A DNA stretch of 16,258 nucleotides from Frankiales bacterium (GTDB taxonomy: Bacteria; Actinomycetota; Actinomycetes; Mycobacteriales; SCTD01), in the NCBI GenBank assembly GCA_025465145.1, contig JAODNS010000062.1:1-16258 (forward strand). The letters are read 5' to 3'. Shown in pieces: positions 1-6,056 of the stretch (position 1 is its first letter; every line of letters starts with the position of its first letter). The notes beneath the pieces are model-generated. The model searched no databases, was not told where the DNA came from, and saw nothing but the letters and a program-made list of their open reading frames with translations. The position numbers and the translations under genes are program-made.

Positions 1-1
1 G

Positions 2-226
2 GCGCCGTCGGTCGCAGCGGGGGCCGCCCTCGCGGGCGCGCGGGCGCTGGGCGAGTTCGGAGCGACGATCACCTTTGCCGGCAGCCTGCAGGGGCGAACT
101 CAGACGGTCCCGCTCGCGGTGTACCGGCTGCTCGAGGACGACCCACCGGCGGCGTACGCGCTCTCGGCGGTGCTCCTGGTCGTGAGCATCCTGCTCGTGA
201 CCAGCCTGCGGGCGAGGCTGCGATGA
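2..226 (+). CDS. modB: Molybdate ABC transporter permease ModB, C-terminal end (partial)
   Basis: The reading frame is open from the left edge to a TGA at 224-226. It encodes about 74 residues, including ARALGEFGATITFAGSLQG, a stretch typical of ModB/CysT-type permeases just after the cytoplasmic loop that docks onto the ATPase. A final hydrophobic segment (about YALSAVLLVVSILLVTSL) and a short basic tail follow, as expected for the last membrane helix of the permease. The stop overlaps the modC start as ATGA, so the two genes are translationally coupled parts of one molybdate (possibly tungstate) importer. The substrate is inferred from the family and the modC partner; the binding protein is not in the window. 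The 5' part of the gene lies outside the window. Confidence 0.85.
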   Translation, partial: APSVAAGAALAGARALGEFGATITFAGSLQGRTQTVPLAVYRLLEDDPPAAYALSAVLLVVSILLVTSLRARLR

Positions 227-1218
227 GAGCCGACCTCACGACGCCGTGGGTCTCGGCCGCTTTCGCGGTGGAGCCTGGAGAGGTGCTCGCCGTCGTCGGG
301 CCGAACGGCGCCGGCAAGTCCACGCTGCTGCGCGCGCTCGCCGGGCTGCAACCGGCGACGGGCTCGCTGGAGATCGGCGGCGTCGACGTGCTCCACGCCC
401 CGCCCCACCAACGGCGGGTCGGCTGGGTCCCGCAGGACCGCCTGCTGTTCGAGCACCTGTCCGCGCTCGGGAACGTCTCGTACGGCATCCGGCGCCGAGC
501 CGCGGCGCAGGCCTGGCTCGACCGGCTGGGCGTAGGACAGCTGGCGGACCGACGTCCTGCGCAGCTGTCCGGCGGGGAGGCGGCACGGGTCGCCCTCGCC
601 CGCGCTCTCGCGCCCGAGCCCGACCTGCTGCTGCTGGACGAGCCGCTGGCGGCACTCGACGCCGCCACCCGCGACGACGTGCGCCGGCTGCTGCGCCAGG
701 TCCTGTCGGGCGGGTGGGCGGCCGTCCTCGTCGTCACGCACGACCCGGTGGACGTCGTGTCGCTGGCCGACCGACTGCTCGTGCTCGAGGACGGCCGGGT
801 CGTCCAGGACAGCACGCCGCAGGAGGTCGTGCGCGCACCGCGGACGGCCTGGACCGCCGCGCTGCTCGGTCAGAACGCGTGGCGCGGCACGACCGACGAG
901 CGCGGACTGCGGGTCGATGGCGGCGGTCACGTCCTCGTCGCCGAGCCGCTGCCGGCAGGCCTGCCGGCCCTCGCACTGGCGGAGCCCTCAGCGGTCACGC
1001 TGCACCGCCGCGCGCCCGAGGGCAGCGCGCGCAACGTCCTCACCGGCGCGGTCACCGAGGTACGCGCGCTCGGAGGCCGGGTGCGCGTGGTCGTCCGCTC
1101 GACCCCGGCCGTCGTCGCAGAGGTGACGGTCGCGTCCGCCGCCGACCTGCGGCTCGCAGACGGCGGGCTGGTGCATGCCGCCGTGAAGGCGACAGAGGTG
1201 CGGCTCGTACGGGTGTGA
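223..1218 (+). CDS. modC: Molybdate ABC transporter ATP-binding protein ModC
   Basis: This 331-residue cytoplasmic ATPase powers the ModB permease. All nucleotide-binding elements are visible: Walker A GPNGAGKST at residues 26-34, Q-loop glutamine 71, signature LSGGE at 115-119, Walker B LLLLDEP at 135-141, D-loop near 144-146 and switch histidine 173. After a linker, residues about 268-331 (from RNVLTGAVTEV) resemble a TOBE/molybdopterin-binding domain, which in ModC-type ATPases senses oxyanion. That supports molybdate over a generic importer, though sulfate or tungstate cannot be excluded. The ATG at 223 overlaps the modB stop by four bases, with GAGG about six bases upstream inside modB. 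It is the last gene of the operon: glpX follows after 29 bp but has its own promoter-like box. Confidence 0.88.
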   Translation: MRADLTTPWVSAAFAVEPGEVLAVVGPNGAGKSTLLRALAGLQPATGSLEIGGVDVLHAPPHQRRVGWVPQDRLLFEHLSALGNVSYGIRRRAAAQAWLDRLGVGQLADRRPAQLSGGEAARVALARALAPEPDLLLLDEPLAALDAATRDDVRRLLRQVLSGGWAAVLVVTHDPVDVVSLADRLLVLEDGRVVQDSTPQEVVRAPRTAWTAALLGQNAWRGTTDERGLRVDGGGHVLVAEPLPAGLPALALAEPSAVTLHRRAPEGSARNVLTGAVTEVRALGGRVRVVVRSTPAVVAEVTVASAADLRLADGGLVHAAVKATEVRLVRV

Positions 1219-1235
1219 GAGACCGCGGCCCTGGC

Positions 1236-1241
1236 TAGGGT
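1236..1241 (+). promoter_or_regulatory. Putative leaderless -10 box of glpX
   Basis: The hexamer TAGGGT fits the actinobacterial -10 consensus TANNNT and is followed by exactly six bases before the glpX ATG at 1248. Transcription would then start at or next to the A of the start codon, giving a leaderless mRNA, which is common in actinobacteria. There is no Shine-Dalgarno sequence before this ATG. No convincing -35 box is seen. Inference from position and consensus only. Confidence 0.5.
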
Positions 1242-1247
1242 TCCGAC

Positions 1248-2249
1248 ATGACTCCCGAGGCACCGGACCGCAACCTCGCGCTGGAGCTCGTCCGCGTCAC
1301 CGAGGCAGCCGCGATGGCCGCGGGCCGCTGGGTCGGCCGCGGCGACAAGCTCGGCGGCGACGGTGCCGCTGTCGACGCGATGCGCGCACTGATCAGCACC
1401 GTCTCGATGAAGGGCGTCGTCGTCATCGGCGAGGGCGAGAAGGACGAGGCGCCGATGCTCTTCAACGGCGAGGAGGTCGGCTGCGGCGAGGGTCCCGAGT
1501 GCGACGTGGCCGTGGACCCGATCGACGGCACGACGCTGATGGCCAAGGGGATGCCCAACGCGATCGCGGTGATGGCGGTGGCCGAGCGGGGCACGATGTA
1601 CGACCCCTCCGCCGTCTTCTACATGGAGAAGCTCGTCACCGGCCCGGAGGCAGCGGACGTCGTGGACATCTCCGCGCCGCCGGCGCACAACATCCAGGCC
1701 GTCGCCAAGGCCAAGGGCGGCTCGAACGAGGACGTCACCGTCTGCATCCTCGACCGGCCGCGGCACGAGGACCTCGTCCGGCAGGTACGGGAGGCGGGGG
1801 CCCGCATCAAGTTCATCTCCGACGGCGACGTCGCCGGCGCCGTCATGGCCTGCTCCGAGGGCACCGGCGTGGACCTGCTGCTGGGCATCGGCGGCACGCC
1901 GGAGGGCATCATCACCGCCTGCGCGGTCAAGTGCCTCGGCGGCACGATCCAGGGCAAGCTCTGGCCGCAGAAGGACAGCGAGTTCAAGAACGCCGCCGAC
2001 GCGGGCCTGCAGCTCGACCAGGTGCTGCAGTGCGAGGACCTGGTCAGCAGCGACAACGTCTTCTTCGTCGCGACGGGCATCACCGACGGCGAGCTCGTCC
2101 GCGGCGTCCGCTACCGCGGCGGCGGCGCGACCACCGAGTCGCTCGTCATGCGCAGCAAGTCCGGGACCATCCGACGGGTCACCAGCCAGCACCGGCTGTC
2201 CAAGCTCCGCGCGTACTCGGCGATCGACTTCGAGCACGCCGCCCGCTAG
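1248..2249 (+). CDS. glpX: Class II fructose-1,6-bisphosphatase GlpX
   Basis: This 333-residue enzyme hydrolyses fructose 1,6-bisphosphate to fructose 6-phosphate, an irreversible step of gluconeogenesis. GlpX is the main or only FBPase in many actinobacteria. Visible family features are RGDK at 31-34, the metal site [11 protein letters not shown] at 60-70, VDPIDGTT at 89-96 and GGTPEG at 215-220, where E219 fits the conserved catalytic glutamate. The length is normal for the family. The ATG at 1248 has no ribosome binding site, but a -10-like TAGGGT lies six bases upstream, suggesting leaderless translation. The TAG stop shares its last G with the GTG start of the exonuclease gene downstream. 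In mycobacteria glpX is next to fumC; here about 3.8 kb of other genes lie between them. Confidence 0.95.
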   Translation: MTPEAPDRNLALELVRVTEAAAMAAGRWVGRGDKLGGDGAAVDAMRALISTVSMKGVVVIGEGEKDEAPMLFNGEEVGCGEGPECDVAVDPIDGTTLMAKGMPNAIAVMAVAERGTMYDPSAVFYMEKLVTGPEAADVVDISAPPAHNIQAVAKAKGGSNEDVTVCILDRPRHEDLVRQVREAGARIKFISDGDVAGAVMACSEGTGVDLLLGIGGTPEGIITACAVKCLGGTIQGKLWPQKDSEFKNAADAGLQLDQVLQCEDLVSSDNVFFVATGITDGELVRGVRYRGGGATTESLVMRSKSGTIRRVTSQHRLSKLRAYSAIDFEHAAR

Positions 2250-2998
2250 TGCGCATCGCCACCTGGAACGTCAACTCCGTCGGCGCCCGGCTTCCCCGGC
2301 TGGTCCCATGGCTGGAGGAGACGTCGCCGGACGTGGTCGCGCTGCAGGAGACGAAGACGGCGACGTTCCCGGTCGCCGAGGTGGCCGGGCTGGGTTACGA
2401 AGTCGCGCACTCCGGTGACGGCCGCTGGAACGGCGTCGCGATCCTGTCGCGGGTCGGGCTCGCCGACGTGGAGAACGAGCTGGCCGGGCACCCCGAGCCG
2501 CGGCTGGTCAGCGCGCAGTGTGGGCCGCTGCACGTGCACTCGCTGTACGTCCCGAACGGCCGCGCGCTCGGCGACCCGCACTACGACTACAAGCTGGCCT
2601 GGTTCGCGTCCCTCTCCGAGCAGCTGGCTTCGCGTCACACGCCGGACCAGCCGCTGGTGCTCATGGGCGACCTCAACGTCGCGCTGCACGACGAGGACGT
2701 GTGGGACCGGTCGGTGTTCGACGGCTCGACGCACGTCACCGAGCCGGAGCGGGCGGCGGTGCGGCGGCTGCTCGACTGGGGGCTCGTCGACGTGGAAGCG
2801 CGGCCAGGCAAGGGCGACCGCGCGTTCACGTACTGGGACTACCGCGCGGGGATGATGCACAAGAACCTCGGCATGCGGATCGACTACGTCCTGGCCACCG
2901 CCTCGGTGCCGGTGGTCGACGCGTACGTCGACCGCGAGGCGCGCAAGGGCAAAGGCGCCAGCGACCACGCGCCGGTCGTCGTGGACGTCGACCTCTAA
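2249..2998 (+). CDS. xth: Exodeoxyribonuclease III / AP endonuclease (XthA family)
   Basis: This 249-residue protein of the exonuclease-endonuclease-phosphatase fold would cut DNA 5' to abasic sites and remove 3'-blocking groups in base excision repair. Conserved active-site blocks in order are TWNVNS (5-10, with N7), LQETK (32-36, metal ligand E34), YVPNG (100-104), MGDLNVA (139-145, with D141 and N143), RIDYVL (210-215, with D212) and the closing SDHAPVV (238-244, with D239 and H240). All expected residues are present. The GTG start at 2249 overlaps the glpX TAG by one base, so expression probably depends on the glpX transcript. Its TAA end overlaps the convergent DUF1697 gene by four bases. 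Most bacteria keep xth elsewhere, so pairing with glpX looks lineage-specific. Confidence 0.93.
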   Translation: MRIATWNVNSVGARLPRLVPWLEETSPDVVALQETKTATFPVAEVAGLGYEVAHSGDGRWNGVAILSRVGLADVENELAGHPEPRLVSAQCGPLHVHSLYVPNGRALGDPHYDYKLAWFASLSEQLASRHTPDQPLVLMGDLNVALHDEDVWDRSVFDGSTHVTEPERAAVRRLLDWGLVDVEARPGKGDRAFTYWDYRAGMMHKNLGMRIDYVLATASVPVVDAYVDREARKGKGASDHAPVVVDVDL

Positions 2999-3492
2999 CC
3001 GAGCAGCTTGCGGACCGTCCCCCGAGTGCGGGCGGTGGAGGCGACGCCCAGCCGTTTCTCCAGTTTCGCGTTCTGCAGCTTCGAGGTGTGCACCTGGTGG
3101 GCGTACCCGAGGTAGGCCACGCGGTCGCCGAGGGCGACCCGGTCCGGCGCCACGTCCCAGTCGGCCACGTCGTCCTGCGGCTCGTCGAACAGGAACGCGA
3201 GAAGCACGTACGACATCTCCGCGATGTCTGCCGGCAGCCCGTCCAGCGCCGCCTGCAGCTCGGGCCGCGTCCGCAGCGTCGCGCGCACGTCGAGCCCGAG
3301 CCGCTCGCGCAGCGCCTGCTCGACGTCCGCGGCGCTGGGCTTGCTGCTGGTGAACGTGGCGTTCCCGCTGTTGAGGTAGGTCGTGACCTCGCCGTAGCCG
3401 AGCTCGGTCAGCACCGCCCGCAGGTCGGCCATCGGCAGCTTGTTCGTCGGGCCGAGGTTGACCGCGCGCAGCAGCAGCGCCCACGTGGTCAT
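2995..3492 (-). CDS. DUF1697 family protein
   Basis: This 165-residue cytoplasmic protein matches DUF1697. The diagnostic N-terminal pattern LLRAVNLGPTNKLPMADL is followed by VTTYLNSGNATF (about residues 36-47), close to the family signature of 'LLRG-N-G--NK-PM--L' and 'TY--SGN--F'. The family is widespread in actinobacteria and has no established biochemical role, so no function is assigned. The ATG overlaps the TGA of the FUSC gene upstream (ATGA), so it is translationally coupled to and expressed with that gene. Its TAG stop overlaps the stop region of the convergent xth gene by four bases, leaving no room for a terminator between them. Confidence 0.85.
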   Translation of the reverse strand: MTTWALLLRAVNLGPTNKLPMADLRAVLTELGYGEVTTYLNSGNATFTSSKPSAADVEQALRERLGLDVRATLRTRPELQAALDGLPADIAEMSYVLLAFLFDEPQDDVADWDVAPDRVALGDRVAYLGYAHQVHTSKLQNAKLEKRLGVASTARTRGTVRKLLG

Positions 3493-4535
3493 GCGGCGAG
3501 CACCGGGAGGGCGTTGCGCGCGCGGTCGTGCTCCAGCCCGAGACCCTCGAGCAGGTCGACCGTGGCGACCCGGAGCTGGCCGACCGCCACCTGCCCGGCG
3601 AGGGAGGTGGCGCCGAGGGCGACGGGATCCAGCTTCTGCGCCAGATGGACGAGCGCTGCGCAGGCGGGCTCCTCCTCCAGCAGGACTGCCTCGGCGAGCT
3701 GGTCGAGCAGAGCGGGCAGGCAGTCCGGCAGCCGCTGGCCCTCCTGCATCGCGACGAGGACGCGGCGCAGCAGCACGCGCAGGTTGCGGCTGCCGCGGGT
3801 GAGGCCGAGGACCATCTGCTGGCTCGCCTTCCAGAACTCATCCCGGTCGCCGCGCAGGGGCGACAGCCGGGTCGTCTCGCGGCCGGTCAGCAGCGCGTCC
3901 TGCCAGCGCGCGAGCACCGGCTCGAGCAGCCGCCCGCGCGCCAGCGCTGCCGCTACCTCGCCGGTGGAGCCGCCCCGGATGCCCGCCGCGCAGTCGTGCA
4001 GGACCGCGGCGAGCTCGGCCACGTACGAGATCCTGAGCCGCCGCGCCTCGCGCCACGGGTCCGTCGACAGCAGCGCCGCGACGAGCAGCGCGAACCCGCC
4101 TCCGACGAGCGCGTCCTGCCAGCGCTCGAAGCCGCTGTTCGGCGTGCGCGGGAGCGCGACCACGAAGACGGCCTGCAGCCCGGCCTGGGTGACGACCAGC
4201 CCGCCGCCGCCGAAGGCGACCGCGACGAGCAGCGCGACGGTGATGACGACGCCGATCTGCCACGACCCGCTGCCGATGACGCTGACGAGCGCGTCGCCGA
4301 CGAGCACGCCCAGCGCGACGCCGAGCGCCAGCTCCGCGCTGCGCCGCAGCCGCTGGCCGGCGCGCAGCCCGAGGGCGACCACCGCGGCGACGCTGGCGAA
4401 GAACGGCCGCGGGTGGCCGAGCCCGTGCACGGAGAAGGACCACGCCAGCGCGGCAGCCAGGCCGCACTGCCCCGACGCCCACGCCGCCGCGCGCACCCGG
4501 GCCGCGGACCGTCGGGTGGCACCGCGTACCTGCAC
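3489..4535 (-). CDS. FUSC-family membrane protein (aromatic acid exporter-like)
   Basis: This 348-residue protein has about six predicted membrane segments in its first half (roughly 15-37, 44-60, 66-88, 92-110, 112-129, 140-158) and a mainly helical cytoplasmic C-terminal half. The stretch HPRPFFASVAAVVALGLRAG, then a basic link and LGVALGVLVGDAL, is typical of the FUSC/aromatic-acid-exporter superfamily (compare YdgH/AaeB/DUF939-like proteins). The likely role is export of small organic acids, but no substrate can be read from the sequence. The GTG start at 4535 lies six bases after a TAGCCT box, suggesting a leaderless mRNA. It is the first gene of a two-gene operon with DUF1697. The G-rich minisatellite lies just upstream, between this gene and the DUF559-like gene. 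Confidence 0.78.
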   Translation of the reverse strand: MQVRGATRRSAARVRAAAWASGQCGLAAALAWSFSVHGLGHPRPFFASVAAVVALGLRAGQRLRRSAELALGVALGVLVGDALVSVIGSGSWQIGVVITVALLVAVAFGGGGLVVTQAGLQAVFVVALPRTPNSGFERWQDALVGGGFALLVAALLSTDPWREARRLRISYVAELAAVLHDCAAGIRGGSTGEVAAALARGRLLEPVLARWQDALLTGRETTRLSPLRGDRDEFWKASQQMVLGLTRGSRNLRVLLRRVLVAMQEGQRLPDCLPALLDQLAEAVLLEEEPACAALVHLAQKLDPVALGATSLAGQVAVGQLRVATVDLLEGLGLEHDRARNALPVLAA

Positions 4536-4541
4536 GCCGTC

Positions 4542-4547
4542 AGGCTA
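4542..4547 (-). promoter_or_regulatory. Putative leaderless -10 box of the FUSC gene
   Basis: Read on the minus strand the hexamer is TAGCCT, a TANNNT match, followed by six bases and then the GTG start at 4535. The spacing is the same as at glpX and at the prenyl synthase gene. No Shine-Dalgarno or clear -35 element is present. The minisatellite begins about 20 bp further upstream, where a -35 region would lie. Inference from motif and spacing. Confidence 0.45.
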
Positions 4548-4567
4548 GGACCGACGCCTCCGCACCC

Positions 4568-4635
4568 TTGCCTCCCCTTGCCTCCCTTGCCTCCCCTAGT
4601 TGCCTCCCTTGCCTCCCTTGCCTCCCTTGCCTCCC
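4568..4635. repeat. 9-bp minisatellite TTGCCTCCC, 7 copies (G-quadruplex-prone)
   Basis: Seven copies of TTGCCTCCC run head to tail. Some carry an extra C, and one is interrupted by CTAG near 4597-4600; a degenerate eighth unit (TTGCGTCCGG) closes the array. On the minus strand the unit reads GGGAGGCAA, so successive GGG runs are separated by six-base loops. This fits the usual four-run G-quadruplex pattern with loops of up to seven. Because the flanking genes are both on the minus strand, the G-rich strand is the RNA-like strand. The array sits 33-100 bp upstream of the FUSC start. The unit length is a multiple of three, but no plausible protein runs through it. Confidence 0.9.
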
Positions 4636-4636
4636 T

Positions 4637-4666
4637 TGCGTCCGGCGCGCCGTAGATCCCGCACGC
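4637..4666. repeat. 30-bp direct repeat, copy 1
   Basis: Positions 4637-4666 match 4765-4794 at 27 of 30 positions. The last 16 bases (CGTAGATCCCGCACGC, 4651-4666) are identical in both copies, and the first nine (TGCGTCCGG) are also identical. The two copies lie 128 bp apart in the same orientation inside the gap between the FUSC and DUF559-like genes. No inverted ends or transposase are present. Confidence 0.85.
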
Positions 4667-4764
4667 CTGGCCTCCCGGACGCAACGCGGCCGCCGGACGC
4701 GACTCCGCCACCGGACACTCCGCCTCGCGTACGCCAACCGTCCCGGGCGCCGCCCTGCCTTGCC

Positions 4765-4794
4765 TGCGTCCGGGGACCCGTAGATCCCGCACGC
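4765..4794. repeat. 30-bp direct repeat, copy 2
   Basis: This is the second copy of the repeat at 4637-4666, differing at three bases in the middle (GGACC instead of CGCGC). It ends 16 bp before the stop codon of the DUF559-like gene. Between the copies are further CCGGACGC motifs (4675-4684, 4693-4702, and CCGGACACTC at 4711-4720). The 275-bp gap 4536-4810 contains no credible gene. Confidence 0.85.
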
Positions 4795-4810
4795 TCACGG
4801 CCCCGGACGT

Positions 4811-5770
4811 TCAGGCGGCGCGGAGGTGCGACCAGCCGCGGGACCGGAACAGCGCCTCGAGGGCGTCCAGCACCTGGTCGCGGTCGAGCCGGTAGCTGCT
4901 GAGCGGGATCCGTACCGCCGTGTCACCCGTCGCGGCCGTGGCGATGTCCCGTACGACGTCGGACAGCTCCTGCAGCGGGTCGTCGTGGCCGGCGCCGTCG
5001 ATCTCCAGAGTGACGCGGTACGAGCGGAAGACGCAGTCGAGGAACTCCGTCCCCGACGGCCGCCGCCGCCGCACCTGCCGGTCCGGCTCGGGCAGGCCCC
5101 GGCGCCGCAGGTCGCCCGCGACGTCGAGCTCGCCCAACGACAGCACACCGTCGTTCATGTCGCGGACGAGCGCCGTCAGCAGCCGCCGACGCCGATGCCG
5201 CCGAATGCGATCGACCTCGTCCTGCACCGCGGACGCGGGCGCGAGCCGCCGCTGGCCGACGAGCAGGAGCAGGTACGACGCCTCGCGGTCCGTCCGCGCC
5301 CACAGGGCTGCGTGCACAGCTGCGACAGCCGGCCGCACCCTCGGCAGCCCGTCCCGAAGGACGTCCGCCTCCGCGTACAGCCGGCTCTCCTTCACCCGCA
5401 CCCCCCGCGTCCGCCGCGGACGCGAGCCCTTGGGAACGATGATCCAGATCAGCTCGTCCGTGAGGCTGTCGCACCCCGCGTGCTGCAGCGCCGTGACTCC
5501 GTCGACGGCCGCCCGTGCGCCGACCTCGAGCACGGCGACCCACCGCTGCGCGTGCACGTCGAGCGGCCCGGTGTGGACGGCGAGCGACTGCCGGCCGGTC
5601 CGGCGCCAGCGCCGCACCCGCAGCTCCGCCTGCACGACCCACCGCGGAACCCCGAGCTCCGCCAGCTGGCGGCGGCCCACGATCCCCGCCTGTTCGGCAG
5701 CGAGGTGCTGGGCGGCCGCGCGCGCGTCGGCGGGCGGCAGCTGCGGGCGACGCGGAACGGGAAGTGCCAT
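4811..5770 (-). CDS. AbiEi/DUF559-like protein with restriction-endonuclease-type C-terminus
   Basis: This 319-residue protein belongs to a large actinobacterial group combining an AbiEi-like N-terminal region with a DUF559/Vsr-like C-terminus. Residues about 20-65 (AAEQAGIVGRRQLAELGVP, then a basic RVRRWRRTG) look like a winged-helix DNA-binding region. Residues about 205-310 follow the DUF559 pattern: a conserved glutamate (E213), GLPEPDRQV, then TEFLDCVF (D245) and VTLEIDGAGH (E256, D258), matching a D...ExD nuclease centre. The function of these solo proteins is not established; proposed roles include defence and DNA repair. The ATG at 5770 was chosen because the frame upstream only offers a TTG at 5830 and runs into repeats; no clear ribosome binding site is seen. 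Both flanks carry CCGGACGC-type repeats, and the gene interrupts the glpX-fumC neighbourhood. Confidence 0.72.
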   Translation of the reverse strand: MALPVPRRPQLPPADARAAAQHLAAEQAGIVGRRQLAELGVPRWVVQAELRVRRWRRTGRQSLAVHTGPLDVHAQRWVAVLEVGARAAVDGVTALQHAGCDSLTDELIWIIVPKGSRPRRTRGVRVKESRLYAEADVLRDGLPRVRPAVAAVHAALWARTDREASYLLLLVGQRRLAPASAVQDEVDRIRRHRRRRLLTALVRDMNDGVLSLGELDVAGDLRRRGLPEPDRQVRRRRPSGTEFLDCVFRSYRVTLEIDGAGHDDPLQELSDVVRDIATAATGDTAVRIPLSSYRLDRDQVLDALEALFRSRGWSHLRAA

Positions 5771-6056
5771 CTGAGCAGGCTGCACCGCGCCAGGCCAGCG
5801 GAGCTGAGCCTGCGGCCACTCTGTGCACAACCCCGGCCGTCCGGCACACCGCAGGGCGGGCGAGGCTCAGCACCCCCGGACGCACCAGCTCCGGAGCCCT
5901 CGCGGCCGCCGCGCCCCCTCGCGGCGTCCGGCACACGGTGGAGCGGCCGCGCTCAACAGGCCGGACGCAAGCAGGAGGGCGGACGCAAGCAGCAGGCCGG
6001 ACGCGGGCAGGGGACCCAGGGGCGGCGGCGGTAGCCGGTACGGAAGAATCGGGCGC
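5771..6056. other. Repeat-bearing intergenic region between DUF559-like gene and fumC
   Basis: These 286 bp separate two divergently oriented genes and hold no convincing gene. They contain further copies of the motif family seen beyond the other end of the DUF559-like gene: GTCCGGCACAC at 5839-5849 and again at 5926-5936, CCGGACGCAC near 5877-5886, and the 18-bp tandem array at 5962-6015. The promoters of both flanking genes must lie here. AAGAAT ending seven bases before the fumC ATG is only a weak -10 match, and GGAAG about ten bases before the ATG is a possible ribosome binding site. Confidence 0.6.
5962..6015. repeat. 18-bp tandem repeat, 3 units
   Basis: Three units start at 5962, 5980 and 5998, exactly 18 bp apart. 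The first two share CGGACGCAAGCAG; the third reads CGGACGCGGGCAG. The tails of the units diverge. The core is the same CGGACGC motif found at 4675, 4693 and elsewhere in the region. The array ends about 40 bp before the fumC start. Confidence 0.85.

Noticed and set aside
4568..4794. CRISPR-like array
   Set aside because: Units are 9 bp without spacers, the 30-bp repeat occurs only twice, and no cas genes are present.
3953..4798. Minus-strand frame encoding repeated REA through the minisatellite, possibly a repeat protein
   Set aside because: The repeat codes in frame only because the unit is 9 bp. The rest of the frame is a shadow of the FUSC gene with arginine-rich composition.
5771..5830. 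Start of the DUF559-like gene at a TTG at 5830
   Set aside because: It would add 20 residues of shadow-like sequence from a rare start codon; the ATG at 5770 gives a family-typical N-terminus.
4536..6056. Insertion sequence or transposon around the DUF559-like gene
   Set aside because: No transposase, no clear terminal inverted repeats and no target-site duplication were seen; only short repeated motifs support mobility.
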